Part shown: positions 18,103 to 26,904 of the stretch, piece after piece
Numbering within the stretch: position 1 is the first letter of the stretch
Layout: each line of letters opens with the position of its first letter
NCBI GenBank assembly: GCA_009839745.1
Contig: VXPE01000003.1
Span: 44,780 to 108,779 of the forward strand
DNA: 64,000 nucleotides
Direction of reading: 5' to 3'
DNA from: Candidatus Poribacteria bacterium
GTDB taxonomy: Bacteria; Poribacteria; WGA-4E; WGA-3G
The notes under the pieces: generated by a model
Database searches by the model: none
What the model saw: the letters and a program-made list of their open reading frames with translations, nothing else
What the model was told of the DNA's origin: nothing
Translations under genes and position numbers: made by a program

Positions 18103-19266
18103 ATGGTGTTAGTGAAGTGTCTTAACGTCCGACATTTTACGGCTATCTTAACACTCGGCATCTTAACTGCCGTTATATCTTTACCCAGTGCAGCGAATGA
18201 GATACTTCGCATTGCTGGGATGGGAGGCACCCGTATCGCAACGGCTGCGGAGGACGCAGGCATATTTGGGAATCCAGCATCGCTTGTGGGTGTAAAACAC
18301 CATAACCTCGCGTTGGGTGCTACGGCTGAAAATATCCACTGGGCAGAACTCCCGAAACACGGAACTGTGCAATTCGCGACTGAAGCCAATATCGATATTT
18401 CGCCAGCGTTCTACTATTCACACGCATTTGGTAAATGGGGGACGAGTGCTGGATATGCTGCACGATTTACAAATTTTGTGGACTTCACACTTGAAAGGAC
18501 CCATGCCGAATATCGTCGAAACTTACGACAATTTTCCGCTACAACCGATCTGTTCACACGCTATGACTTGCTCCAAGAAAGGAGTTGGACAATAGGGATC
18601 AGCCGTGAACTCGGAAAATCCGCAACGGGTCTGCGCCTTAGATTGTTAAAGCAGGTCGTAAACCGAGGAATGACGATCTCAACTTTAAATTTGGAAGCAC
18701 GCCACGGACCCGAAGTAGACGTAGATGTGCCTGAAGAATTGATTGAGGCAATCGTCGAAGAACTACAATTCGGGGACAGAGTCCGAGACATCGTCCATGA
18801 ACACCAACCGACCCTTGAAAGAACAGTCAACCGATTAGAACTGGACATCGGGTTTCAACGTCCAATATGGTTTGACCCAAAGCAGACGAATCCGCCGTTG
18901 TTGGTAGGTGTCCTTTTTGAAAATCTCCTGAGAGCAGACTTGGTAGAACCGCACCCTTTCCGAGTTGGTATGGGTGCTGCGTATGAGCCGCTGGAATGGC
19001 TTACAGTCGCAGCGGATCTTTGGCGGGATTTTGGGCAAAAAGGAATAAGTTTCGCGGTTGGCAGCGAATTTCAGAAAACATGGACTGAAATGGCACCAAA
19101 AACGGTGGCACTCCGACTCGGTGCGGGACGGACAGATGCAACGCTGCATTTCTCATTCGGTGTTGGACTCAGACTTGGAACCACGTATTTGGAATACGCC
19201 CTGATGCTCGGAAATTTCACATACGAATCAGATAAGCACTTATTAGCATTCACGCTACGCTTCTAA
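18103..19266 (+). CDS. Outer-membrane beta-barrel protein, PorV/UPF0164-like
   Basis: 387 residues. A signal peptide (about residues 10-31, ending LPSAANE) is followed by GMGGTRIATAAEDAGIFGNPASL, an N-terminal pattern typical of PorV/PorQ and UPF0164 barrels; its central portion marks the family. Alternating hydrophobic strands follow, and the last residue is Phe in AFTLRF, the usual signal for outer-membrane insertion. A charged region at about 207-245 is probably an extracellular or periplasmic loop. It is likely a transport or attachment barrel; function is not known. No clear Shine-Dalgarno sequence precedes the ATG. Confidence 0.65.
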   Translation: MVLVKCLNVRHFTAILTLGILTAVISLPSAANEILRIAGMGGTRIATAAEDAGIFGNPASLVGVKHHNLALGATAENIHWAELPKHGTVQFATEANIDISPAFYYSHAFGKWGTSAGYAARFTNFVDFTLERTHAEYRRNLRQFSATTDLFTRYDLLQERSWTIGISRELGKSATGLRLRLLKQVVNRGMTISTLNLEARHGPEVDVDVPEELIEAIVEELQFGDRVRDIVHEHQPTLERTVNRLELDIGFQRPIWFDPKQTNPPLLVGVLFENLLRADLVEPHPFRVGMGAAYEPLEWLTVAADLWRDFGQKGISFAVGSEFQKTWTEMAPKTVALRLGAGRTDATLHFSFGVGLRLGTTYLEYALMLGNFTYESDKHLLAFTLRF

Positions 19267-19285
19267 CTCAGGGAGGGAACCTCAC

Positions 19286-20599
19286 ATGGCAGATAGAGAC
19301 AACGTTATTCAGGTAGGTGTTGCTGAAGTAGATATTACGCCAGATTATCCGATCCGACTGAGCGGCTACGGAAGTCGTCGCACAGAGTCCGACGGTATCA
19401 TCCAGCGAATATGGGCAAAGGCACTCGCTATCGGCAGTGACGCAGATGAACCCGTGGTCTTAGTAATGGTCGAAAACTGCGGCTTACCGGATGCGTTAAC
19501 CGAGGAAGTGTCCGACCGAATTCAGGAGAAAACGGGAATCCCGCGTTCCCATTTCGTGGTATGCTTTACGCATACACACAGTGCTCCGTGCCTGACAAAC
19601 GCCGCACCTTTCCTGTTTAGTTCGGATATACCCCCCGCACATCAGGAAACGATAGACCGATATACCGCTCAATTTAAGGACTGGATGGAAGCTGTTGCCT
19701 TGGAGGCACTCGCAAATCGCGAACCATCACGTTTAAGTTGGAGCATCGGAGAACTCGGTTTCGCCAAAAATAGACGCACGGAAGGTGGACCGGTAGACCA
19801 TTCTTTACCGTGTATGCAAATCACACGTGAGGACGGTACACTCCGCGCCGTCTGGGCAAGTTACGCCTGCCATACCACGACGTTAGCTGGCACCGATAAT
19901 CACATCTGTGGAGACTGGGCGGGGTTCGCACAAGAAGCGATCCAAGACGCTTTGCCCGGCGTAACGGCTTTAATCTCCATCGGATGTGGCGCGGATGCGA
20001 ACCCTGAATCACGGATGATGCCGATGCCGGATGGAGAAGAAGAGGTTTTCAGCACCCGTCTTGCGTATGCGAAAGCACACGGAGAAGCACTCTCGGAAGA
20101 AATCCAACATCTCCTGAAACAAGAGGCGAAACCCCTCACCACTGTCCCCACTGGCATGTTTGAGCGGGTTAATCTCCCCTTTGATACGCTACCGACCCGC
20201 GAGGAATGGGAAGCACGCGTGGCGGCAGGTGGCTCCGATGCTTATCACGCCCAAAAGCACCTCGAACGCCTACAGAAAGGACTCCCGTTACAGACGGAAC
20301 TTTCCTATCCCGTCCAAGCATGGAGATTCGGCAATGAACTTGCGATTGTTTTCCTTGCGAGTGAAGTGGTTGTCGATTATTCGCTCCGTTTGAAAAGTGA
20401 GTTAGATGCCGAACGGTTGTGGGTGGGTGCATACTCGAACGCGTTTCCGTGCTATATTCCGTCGGAGCGGGTATTAGCCGAGGGCGGCTACGAAGGTGAA
20501 AGTGCGATGCTCTATTTCGGTCCACCCACTCGATTTGCCCCGGGCGTTGAGCAGCTGGTGATTGATACCGTGCATAGGTTATTGCCGGATGGATTTTAG
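19286..20599 (+). CDS. Neutral/alkaline ceramidase-like hydrolase
   Basis: 437 residues, matching the N-terminal catalytic domain of neutral/alkaline non-lysosomal ceramidases: VGVAEVDITPDYPIRLSGYG at the start, zinc-ligand-like FTHTHSAPC near residue 95, and ACHTTTLAGTDNHICGDWAG near residue 197. It lacks a signal peptide and the C-terminal domain of true ceramidases, so the substrate may be another amide or ester. AGGGAGGGAACCTC gives a strong ribosome binding site 19 bp after the barrel gene. Such short cytosolic homologues are common in environmental genomes and are mostly uncharacterised. Confidence 0.8.
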   Translation: MADRDNVIQVGVAEVDITPDYPIRLSGYGSRRTESDGIIQRIWAKALAIGSDADEPVVLVMVENCGLPDALTEEVSDRIQEKTGIPRSHFVVCFTHTHSAPCLTNAAPFLFSSDIPPAHQETIDRYTAQFKDWMEAVALEALANREPSRLSWSIGELGFAKNRRTEGGPVDHSLPCMQITREDGTLRAVWASYACHTTTLAGTDNHICGDWAGFAQEAIQDALPGVTALISIGCGADANPESRMMPMPDGEEEVFSTRLAYAKAHGEALSEEIQHLLKQEAKPLTTVPTGMFERVNLPFDTLPTREEWEARVAAGGSDAYHAQKHLERLQKGLPLQTELSYPVQAWRFGNELAIVFLASEVVVDYSLRLKSELDAERLWVGAYSNAFPCYIPSERVLAEGGYEGESAMLYFGPPTRFAPGVEQLVIDTVHRLLPDGF

Positions 20600-20710
20600 T
20601 GGGTATATTGCGGTTTTCGTCGCGCCTTGTGTAGCAAGGCTTTACTGCGATTCATGCTACGATTCTTCTAAGGGTTTATATCTCCAGCGCGTCCATCTTT
20701 ATAGATGCTC

Positions 20711-20745
20711 AAATTTGTTCGGGACATAACACCCCAGACAAATTT
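20711..20745. terminator. Possible bidirectional terminator hairpin
   Basis: AAATTTGT (20711-20718) and ACAAATTT (20738-20745) form an 8-bp stem between the convergent ceramidase-like gene and dapA. The stem is A+T-rich, so termination strength is uncertain. Confidence 0.35.
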
Positions 20746-20779
20746 AAGCACCCCAGGGCTTATTAGGATCTGACTCAGA

Positions 20780-21655
20780 TTAAATCAACCCCGCTTCCGA
20801 AACCGTTTTGCGTAAGGACTCAAGGTTCGCGGGCTCCATCGGTGCGAGCGGCAACCGCAATTTCCCGTTGAGTTTCCCCATCAGGTGGAGCGCAGTTTTC
20901 GCAGGAATTGGGTTTGTCTCAATAAAGAGATCCACCGCCAACGCCAACGTTTTGTAGTGGAGTTTACGAGCGAGTTCAAGATTCCCGGCGTGGAAAGCGT
21001 TGCACATCTCCGCGACATCCGCGGGCGCGACGTTCGCCACAACTGAAATCACGCCTTTACCCCCGACAGCCATAATCGGTAATGTGTTCACATCGTCACC
21101 CGAAAGCACAACGAAATCATCGGGACATAAGTCTACGACTTCACTGGCGCGTTTGAGTTCGCCGGTGGCTTCCTTGAGTGCGATGATGTTCGGATGTTCG
21201 GCAAGTCGGGCAATCGTGGGAGAAAGGATGTCGGTCCCGCAACGTCCCGGAACGTTGTAGATGACGATCGGGATATCCACTGTGTCAGCGATCTTCATAT
21301 AGTGGGCATACAACCCTTCTTGGGTTGGCTTGTTGTAATAAGGGGTAACAATCAGAGCAGCATCCGCACCGGCGGCTTTGGCGTGCTCTGTTGCCCGCAA
21401 CGTGCGTGTTGTCGAGTTGGACCCGGTACCCGCGATAATCGGCACCTGTCCATTTACAGTTTCGACAGTGAGTTCTATGACCCTATCATGTTCAGTTTCA
21501 GACAGCGCGGGGGATTCACCTGTTGTGCCACACGGGACGATGCCGTGTGTTCCGCCGTCAAGCTGAAATTGAATCAGTTCCTTGAGTTTCGCTTCGTCAA
21601 GCGATTCATCGTCCTTAAATGGTGTGACGAGTGCAACATAAGAGCCTTGAAACAT
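20780..21655 (-). CDS. dapA: 4-hydroxy-tetrahydrodipicolinate synthase
   Basis: 291 residues. It condenses pyruvate with aspartate semialdehyde in the diaminopimelate/lysine pathway. Conserved features are GTTGESPALSETEH, the tyrosine motif PYYNKPTQEG and the Schiff-base lysine in IALKEATG (about residue 160). A GAGGAGGG Shine-Dalgarno sequence precedes the ATG. It lies 77 bp downstream of dapF on the same strand, and the two form a diaminopimelate operon. Confidence 0.95.
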   Translation of the reverse strand: MFQGSYVALVTPFKDDESLDEAKLKELIQFQLDGGTHGIVPCGTTGESPALSETEHDRVIELTVETVNGQVPIIAGTGSNSTTRTLRATEHAKAAGADAALIVTPYYNKPTQEGLYAHYMKIADTVDIPIVIYNVPGRCGTDILSPTIARLAEHPNIIALKEATGELKRASEVVDLCPDDFVVLSGDDVNTLPIMAVGGKGVISVVANVAPADVAEMCNAFHAGNLELARKLHYKTLALAVDLFIETNPIPAKTALHLMGKLNGKLRLPLAPMEPANLESLRKTVSEAGLI

Positions 21656-21732
21656 GTAAACCCTCCTCGTTGGCTACGGCACAACGGACTTGCAATACGC
21701 GCTTGCAAGCTGCGCCGCGTGGCCTGCTACTT

Positions 21733-22557
21733 TTAATAATTCCATGCGTCTGTTGTGAGCTCACCGATGTAGATAACGCGAGCATCGCCTTCAAGATAAA
21801 CATTTTGAGCTTCGCCGTTCTCGACATCGAAATGAATCTTCAATTCCACCCCACTCGCCGTTTTGACAGCAACCGGGGATGCGACCTTTCCTAACGTTGC
21901 AGCAACAATAGCCGAAGCGATCGACCCCGTGCCACACGCGAGCGTCTCATCTTCGACACCCCGCTCATACGTCCGGATATCAATCAGCCCTGGCGACTGA
22001 ATACGGATAAAATTGGCGTTTGTGCCAGCGGGTTTGAAATCGTTGTGATACCGCGTCTGCTGTCCTAAATCAAAGACATCCGTTCCTTCCAGGTCTTCAA
22101 CGAAGAAAACAACGTGAGGCACGCCGCTATTCGCGAATCCGACTGTGTGCATTCCATCCGTCAATTGGAGTGGCACATTGAGCCGTATGTCCGTAGGATC
22201 GCTCATACGCACTTTAACGTTCTGACCGACTATTTGGGATTCATAAATCCCGGCGTTCGTCAGAAACCGCATCTGTTCAGCAGCGATACCGTTGAGATAG
22301 GCGAATTTGGAGATACAGCGGGCGCCGTTCCCACACGTTTCTACTTCGCCGCCATCGGCATTGAAGTAGCGCATGCGAAAATCAACGTCATCTGCTTTTT
22401 CGACGAGGAGAACACCGTCAGCTCCGACTGACATACGGCGTTGGCAAAGTTTTTTCACAAAATCTGTATCGGTGCTATCAACGATTCCCGCCAAATTATT
22501 GATAATGACGAAATCGTTGCCTGCCCCGCTGAGTTTCATAAAGGGTATTTTGTCCAT
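21733..22557 (-). CDS. dapF: Diaminopimelate epimerase
   Basis: 274 residues. It converts LL- to meso-diaminopimelate for lysine and peptidoglycan. The two catalytic cysteines are in ETCGNGARCISKFA and LACGTGSIASA, and the N-terminal MKLSGAGNDFVII is typical. AAAGGACTCTGA precedes the ATG. A promoter lies just upstream and dapA follows. Confidence 0.95.
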   Translation of the reverse strand: MDKIPFMKLSGAGNDFVIINNLAGIVDSTDTDFVKKLCQRRMSVGADGVLLVEKADDVDFRMRYFNADGGEVETCGNGARCISKFAYLNGIAAEQMRFLTNAGIYESQIVGQNVKVRMSDPTDIRLNVPLQLTDGMHTVGFANSGVPHVVFFVEDLEGTDVFDLGQQTRYHNDFKPAGTNANFIRIQSPGLIDIRTYERGVEDETLACGTGSIASAIVAATLGKVASPVAVKTASGVELKIHFDVENGEAQNVYLEGDARVIYIGELTTDAWNY

Positions 22558-22593
22558 TCAGAGTCCTTTACTGCGGAGATATAGTTGTGTTAT

Positions 22594-22622
22594 ATGATAA
22601 TATTATCCAGTTTACGAGTCAA
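22594..22622 (-). promoter_or_regulatory. Promoter of dapF-dapA
   Basis: On the minus strand TTGACT (22622-22617) and TATCAT (22599-22594) are separated by 17 bp, giving a start about 30 bases upstream of the dapF ATG. Confidence 0.6.
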
Positions 22623-22699
22623 GCGTTTTTTCAGAGATACCCAGTTCCTCTGTAGAATCAAGCTGCCCTGGGCGATGCTTACTGATCCCTGACTGTTAA

Positions 22700-23692
22700 T
22701 CACGAAACCCCTGACATAAGCGCATGCATGCGGAGTTCCGCCACGATGTCCAACACACCATCGTAACTATCACATGTGACGAGACGATAGCGAAAGGGCT
22801 TAACGTGCGGGATGCCCCTAAAATAGTTGCTATAGTGTCGGCGCATCTCAAGGATACCGAGTTTCAAGCCTTTCCATTTGATCGAGAAATCAATGTGCTT
22901 TCTAAAAACCGAAATGCGTTCATCTATTGAAGGGGGTGGGAGCAATTCACCAGTAGCGAAATAGTGTTTTATCTCCTTGAAAATCCATGGGTATCCGATC
23001 GCGGCACGCCCAATCATAATACCGTCAACACCGTATTGTTGCCGCATTTGTGCTGCTTTTTGCGGACTATCAACATCACCGTTGCCGAAGACAGGGATTG
23101 TCATGCGCGGGTTGTCTTTGATTCTACCGATGAGTGTCCAATCGGCATCCCCCTTATACATCTGTCGCCGGGTTCTACCGTGAATGGCAATCGCTCGGAT
23201 ACCGACATCCTGTAGCCGCTCCGCGACTTCAACGATATATTTGGTCTTATCGTCCCATCCGAGTCGCGTTTTGACGGTTACGGGTAGATCCGTGGCTTTT
23301 ACCATCTCGGCAGTCATTTTTACCATCTTGGGGATGTCCTGTAGGATACCAGCACCGGCACCTTTACACGTAACCTTCTTAACGGGACAACCATAGTTGA
23401 TGTCAATAATGTCGGGTCGGACCTTCTCGGTAATTTCGACAGAGGCGCGCATGGCGTCGATGTTGTGCCCAAAAATTTGGATACCGATGGGTCTCTCTAC
23501 TTCGAAAATGTCCAATTTTGCGACACTCGGTGCGGCATCACGGATGAGTGCCTCGGAGGAGATGAATTCCGTGTACATCAGATCGGCACCGTTCTCTTTG
23601 CAGACGGCGCGAAAAGGCGGGTCGCTCACATCCTCCATTGGCGCGAGCAACAGTGGGAAATTTGGAATGTCGAGATTGCCGATTGTTAGCAT
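22700..23692 (-). CDS. tRNA-dihydrouridine synthase, DusB-like
   Basis: 330 residues from the ATG at 23692. The frame is open to 23749, but the family starts at MLTIGNLDIPN. It is an FMN enzyme that reduces uridine to dihydrouridine in tRNA. It has LLAPMEDVSDPPFR, the catalytic-cysteine region INYGCPVKKVTCKGAGAGIL (key Cys in GCP), HGRTRRQMYKG and PVFGNGDV. The gene is divergent from the P-loop kinase gene. No operon partner such as fis is present. Which uridine it modifies cannot be told from sequence. Confidence 0.92.
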   Translation of the reverse strand: MLTIGNLDIPNFPLLLAPMEDVSDPPFRAVCKENGADLMYTEFISSEALIRDAAPSVAKLDIFEVERPIGIQIFGHNIDAMRASVEITEKVRPDIIDINYGCPVKKVTCKGAGAGILQDIPKMVKMTAEMVKATDLPVTVKTRLGWDDKTKYIVEVAERLQDVGIRAIAIHGRTRRQMYKGDADWTLIGRIKDNPRMTIPVFGNGDVDSPQKAAQMRQQYGVDGIMIGRAAIGYPWIFKEIKHYFATGELLPPPSIDERISVFRKHIDFSIKWKGLKLGILEMRRHYSNYFRGIPHVKPFRYRLVTCDSYDGVLDIVAELRMHALMSGVS

Positions 23693-23924
23693 GGTATGTA
23701 ATCTGTGATATACCTTTATAGAAGATTTGGATTTTGATAGTGGTCCCAAAATTCCGTGCGTGTTTTATAGATCTTTGCACTTACCTGCCCGAAAGTCCTC
23801 AAGGGTATTCTACGGTCCGAATTTTTTTCATCTGCGTCTCCTTGTGTTAAAACCGTTCAGATTAAAGTTATTATACCGTGCAAATGTCCAATTGTCAAGA
23901 CGACCGAAAAATTGGAATAGGTAT

Positions 23925-23953
23925 TTGACATTTTTCTATTTTCGTGATAAACA
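23925..23953 (+). promoter_or_regulatory. Promoter of the P-loop kinase gene
   Basis: A consensus TTGACA (23925-23930) stands 17 bp before TAAACA (23948-23953), with the gene start at 24018. Confidence 0.45.
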
Positions 23954-24017
23954 TAAGGGCAGATAAACTGTGGGACGTTACCATTCACCACCAATTCCAA
24001 TGGCGAGGTATTTTCTT

Positions 24018-24734
24018 ATGAGATGTATTTTTGTGGGGATCGAATATGCTGGAAAATCGACGCTGGTAGACCTGATGACCGAGTACTATCGGCACCGGAA
24101 ACTGAGTGTCCACGTTGATGATCACTTCACGATCCCAGACTCGACGCTCAGCCCTGAATCGAGAGCGGCGTATGTCAATTTCCCAGATGACGTGAAGGAA
24201 CGGATGCAGCGGATGCAACTTCAGTATCACGTAGAGGTGATTAGAAACTATGCGAATACGATGATCGCAGGGTGGCATATCGAGGAACTGGTTTACTCGT
24301 CCTTCTATGGCGATGATCCAGAAAGCCCATACTACTCGAAATATCACATCAATGCGCAACGCGGCTATGAAACACAGGTGATTGAAGCACGATTGCCAGA
24401 TGTCGTAATGATTCACGTCACCGCGAGTGATGACGCGATTAAGGAACGGATGGCAACAGATCCACACGAATATCAGATTATCAAGGAAGCCGATATTCCA
24501 ACGCTCAAGCGCCTCTTTCAGGAGGAGATCGATAGGTCTCTGTTTACACAGAAAGGACGGAAGATTGTGTTGGATACAACGGATAAGACTCCGACCGAAT
24601 CCCTCGATGAACTGCTCCTGCTCTCCGAGCCATTGATTACGTTCGGTGAGCTTGCTGTCCGGGCAATGGAAGTGCCAACTTCCGATTATCAGGTGCAGTA
24701 TGAAGATGGTGTTCGAAAGATGATTCCGGTATAG
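24018..24734 (+). CDS. P-loop nucleoside/nucleotide kinase-like protein
   Basis: 238 residues from the ATG at 24018, which has GCGAGG 9 bases upstream; the frame itself is open from 23970. The N-terminus MRCIFVGIEYAGKSTLVDLM has a Walker A box (GIEYAGKST), like thymidylate-kinase-type enzymes. An acidic patch VDDHFTIPD follows (about 35-42), and there is a lid-like ERMATDPHEY. I cannot place it in a named family. A cytosolic phosphotransferase acting on a small molecule is the most reasonable reading. It stands alone between divergent and convergent genes. Confidence 0.6.
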   Translation: MRCIFVGIEYAGKSTLVDLMTEYYRHRKLSVHVDDHFTIPDSTLSPESRAAYVNFPDDVKERMQRMQLQYHVEVIRNYANTMIAGWHIEELVYSSFYGDDPESPYYSKYHINAQRGYETQVIEARLPDVVMIHVTASDDAIKERMATDPHEYQIIKEADIPTLKRLFQEEIDRSLFTQKGRKIVLDTTDKTPTESLDELLLLSEPLITFGELAVRAMEVPTSDYQVQYEDGVRKMIPV

Positions 24735-24782
24735 GGAGGTATTGGCGAGGGTCCCCCCCGCCAACGGACATTGTGCTTGGAA

Positions 24783-25856
24783 TTATCTGCTCAAGGGATG
24801 TTCACGGTTTGCGATTGGGAAGGGGACGCGTCCGCCTGACAATTGAGACGCATAGGCACCGAGGATCATTTCTAAGGCGGCAACAGCGTCTTCCGCCGCG
24901 GAAATCGGTTTCCGGTTGTTCTCAATCGCATCAATCAGATCGCGAATCGCGAGTTCATTACCACTGGAGAAAGGCGTTTGATCTAAGTCGATTGCCTCCC
25001 ACTCCTGATCCGGATTTGAAGGGAGCAGTACCGGATATGGATAGACCATGAGTCGATTGGCAACATCGCCGCGGAGCGAGAAGATACCTTCGCTGCCGAC
25101 GATTTCCATGCCGTATCTACCGGAGCCAGCTTGATCCCTTCGGGATTCAAAAAAGCCAGAGGCGCCGCTTTTGAAAGCGAAGTAACTGTTGATGCAATCA
25201 CCTGCGACGGGTCCAACAGGTTCTGTGGGTTCGTGGTCGTCCCCGTATGCGATCTCCTTGCCGTTCGTCGTGACATGAGACTGCATCCATGCGACATCAC
25301 CGACGAAGAAACGCATCATGTTAAAAATGTGGGTGCCGAGCACAATCATATCCTCACCACCCCCGCGATGATCCTGCTTACCGCTGGCGTGAATGGCTTG
25401 GATCGCGCCGATTTTCCCATCGTCGAGCATCTCCTTAATCGCATGTGTCGCGGGGAGATATACCGCCTGATGTGCAACAGCCACCTTTAATCCGTGTGCC
25501 TTCGCTGTCTCAACGATTACATCACCATCTGCGAGCGTACTCGTCATCGGTTTCTCACTGTAGACGCTGCATCCTGCCTCAAGACACGCGGTTACCATAG
25601 CCACGTGCTCGGATGTCCACCGCGGACAGACACTCACAATATCAAGATCCTCTTTTTCAAGCATATCTCGATAATCGGCGTAGCTGCGCGATGCCCCTGC
25701 CTCTGCGGCTGCCTTTTCCCTACCCTCTTCATTTGGATCAGAGACAGCGATAAATTCGACGTTCTCTATATCTTTATACGGTGTGTGGAGTCCGTGTCCG
25801 AAGTTGCCGGCACCGGTATGCCCGATTGCCGCGGCGCGATACGTTTTCTGACTCAT
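24783..25856 (-). CDS. Gfo/Idh/MocA family oxidoreductase
   Basis: 357 residues. The N-terminal Rossmann fold (AAIGHTGAGNFGHGLH) is followed by the SEKPMTSTLADGD motif, in which the Glu-Lys-Pro is the family hallmark. A C-terminal sheet domain holds GGEDMIVLGTHIFNMMRFF with the active-site His. These NAD(P)-dependent enzymes oxidise or reduce sugars and inositols; the substrate is unknown. GGAGAGAAA precedes the ATG. It is a single gene whose 5' side abuts the remnant of an IS605-type element. Confidence 0.9.
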   Translation of the reverse strand: MSQKTYRAAAIGHTGAGNFGHGLHTPYKDIENVEFIAVSDPNEEGREKAAAEAGASRSYADYRDMLEKEDLDIVSVCPRWTSEHVAMVTACLEAGCSVYSEKPMTSTLADGDVIVETAKAHGLKVAVAHQAVYLPATHAIKEMLDDGKIGAIQAIHASGKQDHRGGGEDMIVLGTHIFNMMRFFVGDVAWMQSHVTTNGKEIAYGDDHEPTEPVGPVAGDCINSYFAFKSGASGFFESRRDQAGSGRYGMEIVGSEGIFSLRGDVANRLMVYPYPVLLPSNPDQEWEAIDLDQTPFSSGNELAIRDLIDAIENNRKPISAAEDAVAALEMILGAYASQLSGGRVPFPIANREHPLSR

Positions 25857-25884
25857 TTTCTCTCCATTTCTATGTTGTCATAGT

Positions 25885-25905
25885 ACCCCCGCCTAAAGGC
25901 AGGTG
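25885..25905. repeat. Right-end hairpin of an IS200/IS605-type element
   Basis: CCCCCGCCTAAAGGCAGGTGG can fold around GCC-TAAA-GGC and lies just past the 3' end of the tnpB fragment. That is where right-end and guide-RNA hairpins sit in this family. Similar hairpins occur at 57611-57630 and 63696-63715. Confidence 0.55.
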
Positions 25906-25924
25906 GCTTGTTAAGAAACAAACC

Positions 25925-26302
25925 CTATCGGTCTACCGATAAGTTTCTCGTTTCACAGAGGTCGGTAACCCAACGCTCTCCACGATGGGCGCGAGCCGCC
26001 CGTAAGAGTATATTTATCGCAGCGTTGTGGTCTCGGTCTAAAGACGTGCCACAAAAACTACAATCATAGGTTCGTATCGCCAGCGAAAGTTTCTTTGGCG
26101 ATTTTTTACCGCAAGCCGAGCAAGTTTGCGAAGTGTTCTTGGGGTTGACTTGGTGGAAATGGAAACCGTCTCTTTCGGCTATGTTCCCACACCACTCAAA
26201 GAAGGTACCCCAAGACGCGTCGCTGATACTCTTGCTGAGGTGCTTGTTCTTTACCATGTTGGATATGCTTAAATCCTCTGCCACTAACAATACCTTCGCC
26301 AA
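25925..26302 (-). pseudogene. TnpB fragment, C-terminal part only
   Basis: 125 residues correspond to the last third of an RNA-guided TnpB/OrfB nuclease: EDLSISNMVKNKHLSKSISDASWG, then the zinc ribbon (CSACGKK ... YDCSFCG), then the RuvC-III motif DRDHNAAINIL. The N-terminal domain and the first two RuvC motifs are missing, and nothing upstream continues the frame, so the element is 5'-truncated and cannot cut. No tnpA is nearby. Its sequence differs from the TnpB copies at 57.8 and 63.9 kb, so it was a separate insertion. Confidence 0.8.
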
Positions 26303-26404
26303 AAAAGTTGATTAAATAGGGTAAATATCCTAAAGTCAAGACCTTCGTATTATCCATGCGTCTCTCCAGCGTGGGTTATGTCATTTGCATCTATAGAAAA
26401 CCGG

Positions 26405-26692
26405 TTAACCGCTAATAGAATCTGCGTGCTTTGCCCACTGAAAATCGAGTTCACTGATGCCCCCGGCATCGTGGGTCATTAGGTCAATCGTCACACGGTT
26501 ATAGACATTGAACCATTCCGGGTGGTGATTCATGGATTCGGCGATTAAGGCGAGTTGCGCCATGAAACCGAACGCCGTAACAAAGGTATCAAACTGGAAT
26601 TCTTTGTGTAACTTACCCTCTTCCACAGTCCAACCGTTGAGCTGCCCCAAGTTTTCCTGAATCTCAGCGTCTGAGAGTTTCTTCGCTGCCAT
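26405..26692 (-). CDS. phhB: Pterin-4a-carbinolamine dehydratase
   Basis: 95 residues, the full family length. It dehydrates 4a-hydroxytetrahydrobiopterin, recycling the cofactor of aromatic amino-acid hydroxylases; homologues also work in molybdopterin or folate chemistry. Active-site residues are in NHHPEWFNVYNRV and THDAGGISELDFQWA. GAGGAGAATATTTA precedes the ATG. No phenylalanine hydroxylase gene is in the window. Confidence 0.93.
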   Translation of the reverse strand: MAAKKLSDAEIQENLGQLNGWTVEEGKLHKEFQFDTFVTAFGFMAQLALIAESMNHHPEWFNVYNRVTIDLMTHDAGGISELDFQWAKHADSISG

Positions 26693-26904
26693 TAAATATT
26701 CTCCTCAAGATGTGTAGTGCAATTGCGAAAGCTATTTAGTGAAGTATCGTCGTAAGTGCGAATCAAATGGGATTGATCAAAATTGTAGTGGAAAAGATAA
26801 ATATATGCAAGTTAAAATAGTAACAGTAATCTTGATAGCAGCGTCCTTAATTAAACCTTGTGGGCATGTGTTGTAATACAAAAGACTCTAAACAGGAGGC
26901 AGGA

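Noticed and set aside
18039..18389. Leftward 116-residue frame between the ABC ATPase and the barrel gene
   Set aside because: It overlaps the barrel signal peptide and N-terminal motif in antisense and shows no family features.
23985..24764. Long leftward frame of 259 residues
   Set aside because: Antisense to the P-loop kinase gene, low-complexity composition and no motif.
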